Origin: Chromatiales bacterium
GTDB lineage: Bacteria > Pseudomonadota > Gammaproteobacteria > Thiohalomonadales > Thiohalomonadaceae
Direction: 5' to 3'
Assembly: GCA_029864785.1 (NCBI GenBank)
Contig: JAOTST010000119.1
Coordinates: 1-5,756 of the forward strand
DNA length: 5,756 nucleotides
Of the stretch, positions 5,619-5,756 are shown piece after piece. The notes below the pieces were generated by a model that ran no database searches, had not been told where the DNA came from, and worked only from the letters and a program-made list of their open reading frames with translations. Positions within the stretch are counted from its first letter, which is position 1, and every line of letters begins with the position of its first letter. The translations under genes and the position numbers were made by a program.

Positions 5619-5756
5619 GTGGATAGGGGGTATCTAAAAAATGAACGAATAATTAGAGGGCCGATTTTTATCGGCCTTTTGGTATTCGTTATTAGTATGC
5701 TATTTGTACCAAAAGGATTTGCAGCAGAATCATCAAGTAGTTTGGTGCCCATAAAG
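5619..5756 (+). CDS. Unidentified exported protein, N-terminal 46 residues only (3' truncated by window end)
   Basis: An open frame from GTG 5619 runs to the window end. An SD-like TAAGGA (5606-5611) precedes it by 7 nt, and an in-frame TAA at 5613-5615 rules out a longer form. The N-terminus is a convincing export signal: a basic start (Arg3, Lys7, Arg10, Arg13), a hydrophobic core from about residue 15 to 30 (PIFIGLLVFVISMLFV), then PKGFAAES with a likely signal peptidase cut near Ala35/Ala36. The mature part begins with a Ser-rich stretch. Too little is present to name a family. It could be a periplasmic or outer-membrane protein, or a membrane-anchored one if the segment is not cleaved. 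It lies 80 nt after cheB on the same strand, so it may be an operon member or the first gene of a new unit. A terminator-like hairpin overlaps codons 13-21, which leaves some doubt about the start. Confidence 0.65.
   Translation, partial: MDRGYLKNERIIRGPIFIGLLVFVISMLFVPKGFAAESSSSLVPIK
5655..5680 (+). terminator. Rho-independent terminator-like hairpin, inside the start of the downstream ORF
   Basis: GGCCGAT (5659-5665) pairs perfectly with ATCGGCC (5670-5676) around a TTTT loop, and TTTT follows at once (5677-5680). The stem can extend by A/T and G/T pairs (5655-5658 with 5677-5680). It is the only terminator-like structure seen after cheB. The T-run is short and is followed by GG, so it may be weak. 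It overlaps signal-peptide codons of the ORF starting at 5619. Confidence 0.5.

Overview
The window is one stretch of a chemotaxis (che) operon, with every gene on the + strand. In order it holds the 3' end of cheA, cheW (copy 1), a transmembrane chemoreceptor (MCP), cheW (copy 2), cheR, cheD and cheB. It ends in the first 46 codons of an unidentified exported protein. Intergenic gaps run from 14 to 80 nt. No RNA gene, mobile element or CRISPR array was seen, and no stretch over 300 nt lacks a gene.

The organism looks like a motile Gram-negative proteobacterium, most likely gammaproteobacterial or a close relative. The reasons are the E. coli-like CheR and CheB sequences, the Shine-Dalgarno-led compact operon, and the gene order. 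Apart from the second cheW, the order cheA-cheW-mcp-cheR-cheD-cheB is the one I recall for the Pseudomonas aeruginosa che2 cluster; the Vibrio cholerae cluster III also carries two cheW genes. This would fit the F7 chemosensory class, but that is an inference from memory and needs a CheA/MCP phylogeny. Base composition is moderate and drifts lower along the operon: about 53% G+C in the first 60 nt, about 33% in a sampled 60-nt line of cheR.

The genes form a working set. CheA (kinase) and two CheW couplers form arrays with the MCP, a two-TM receptor with a periplasmic sensor of about 155 residues and a degenerate HAMP. CheR methylates receptor glutamates, CheB (activated by CheA phosphorylation) removes the methyl groups, and CheD deamidates receptor glutamines. 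The MCP ends in a flexible Ala/Pro linker and a KFERF terminus that fits the CheR-tethering pentapeptide pattern, and the neighbouring CheR has an E. coli-like beta-subdomain loop, so receptor and methyltransferase look like a matched pair. cheY and the rest of cheA must lie upstream if they are in this operon.

Nothing here is a wholly new system. The points most worth a second look are: the two divergent CheW paralogs flanking the MCP; the tethered MCP/CheR pair; MCP methylation sites that are all Glu-Glu beside a CheD deamidase; weak or absent ribosome-binding sites on cheR and cheD with a stem-loop ahead of cheR; an 8-codon mini-ORF that stops on the cheW1 start codon; and a terminator-like hairpin lying inside the signal-peptide codons of the last gene.
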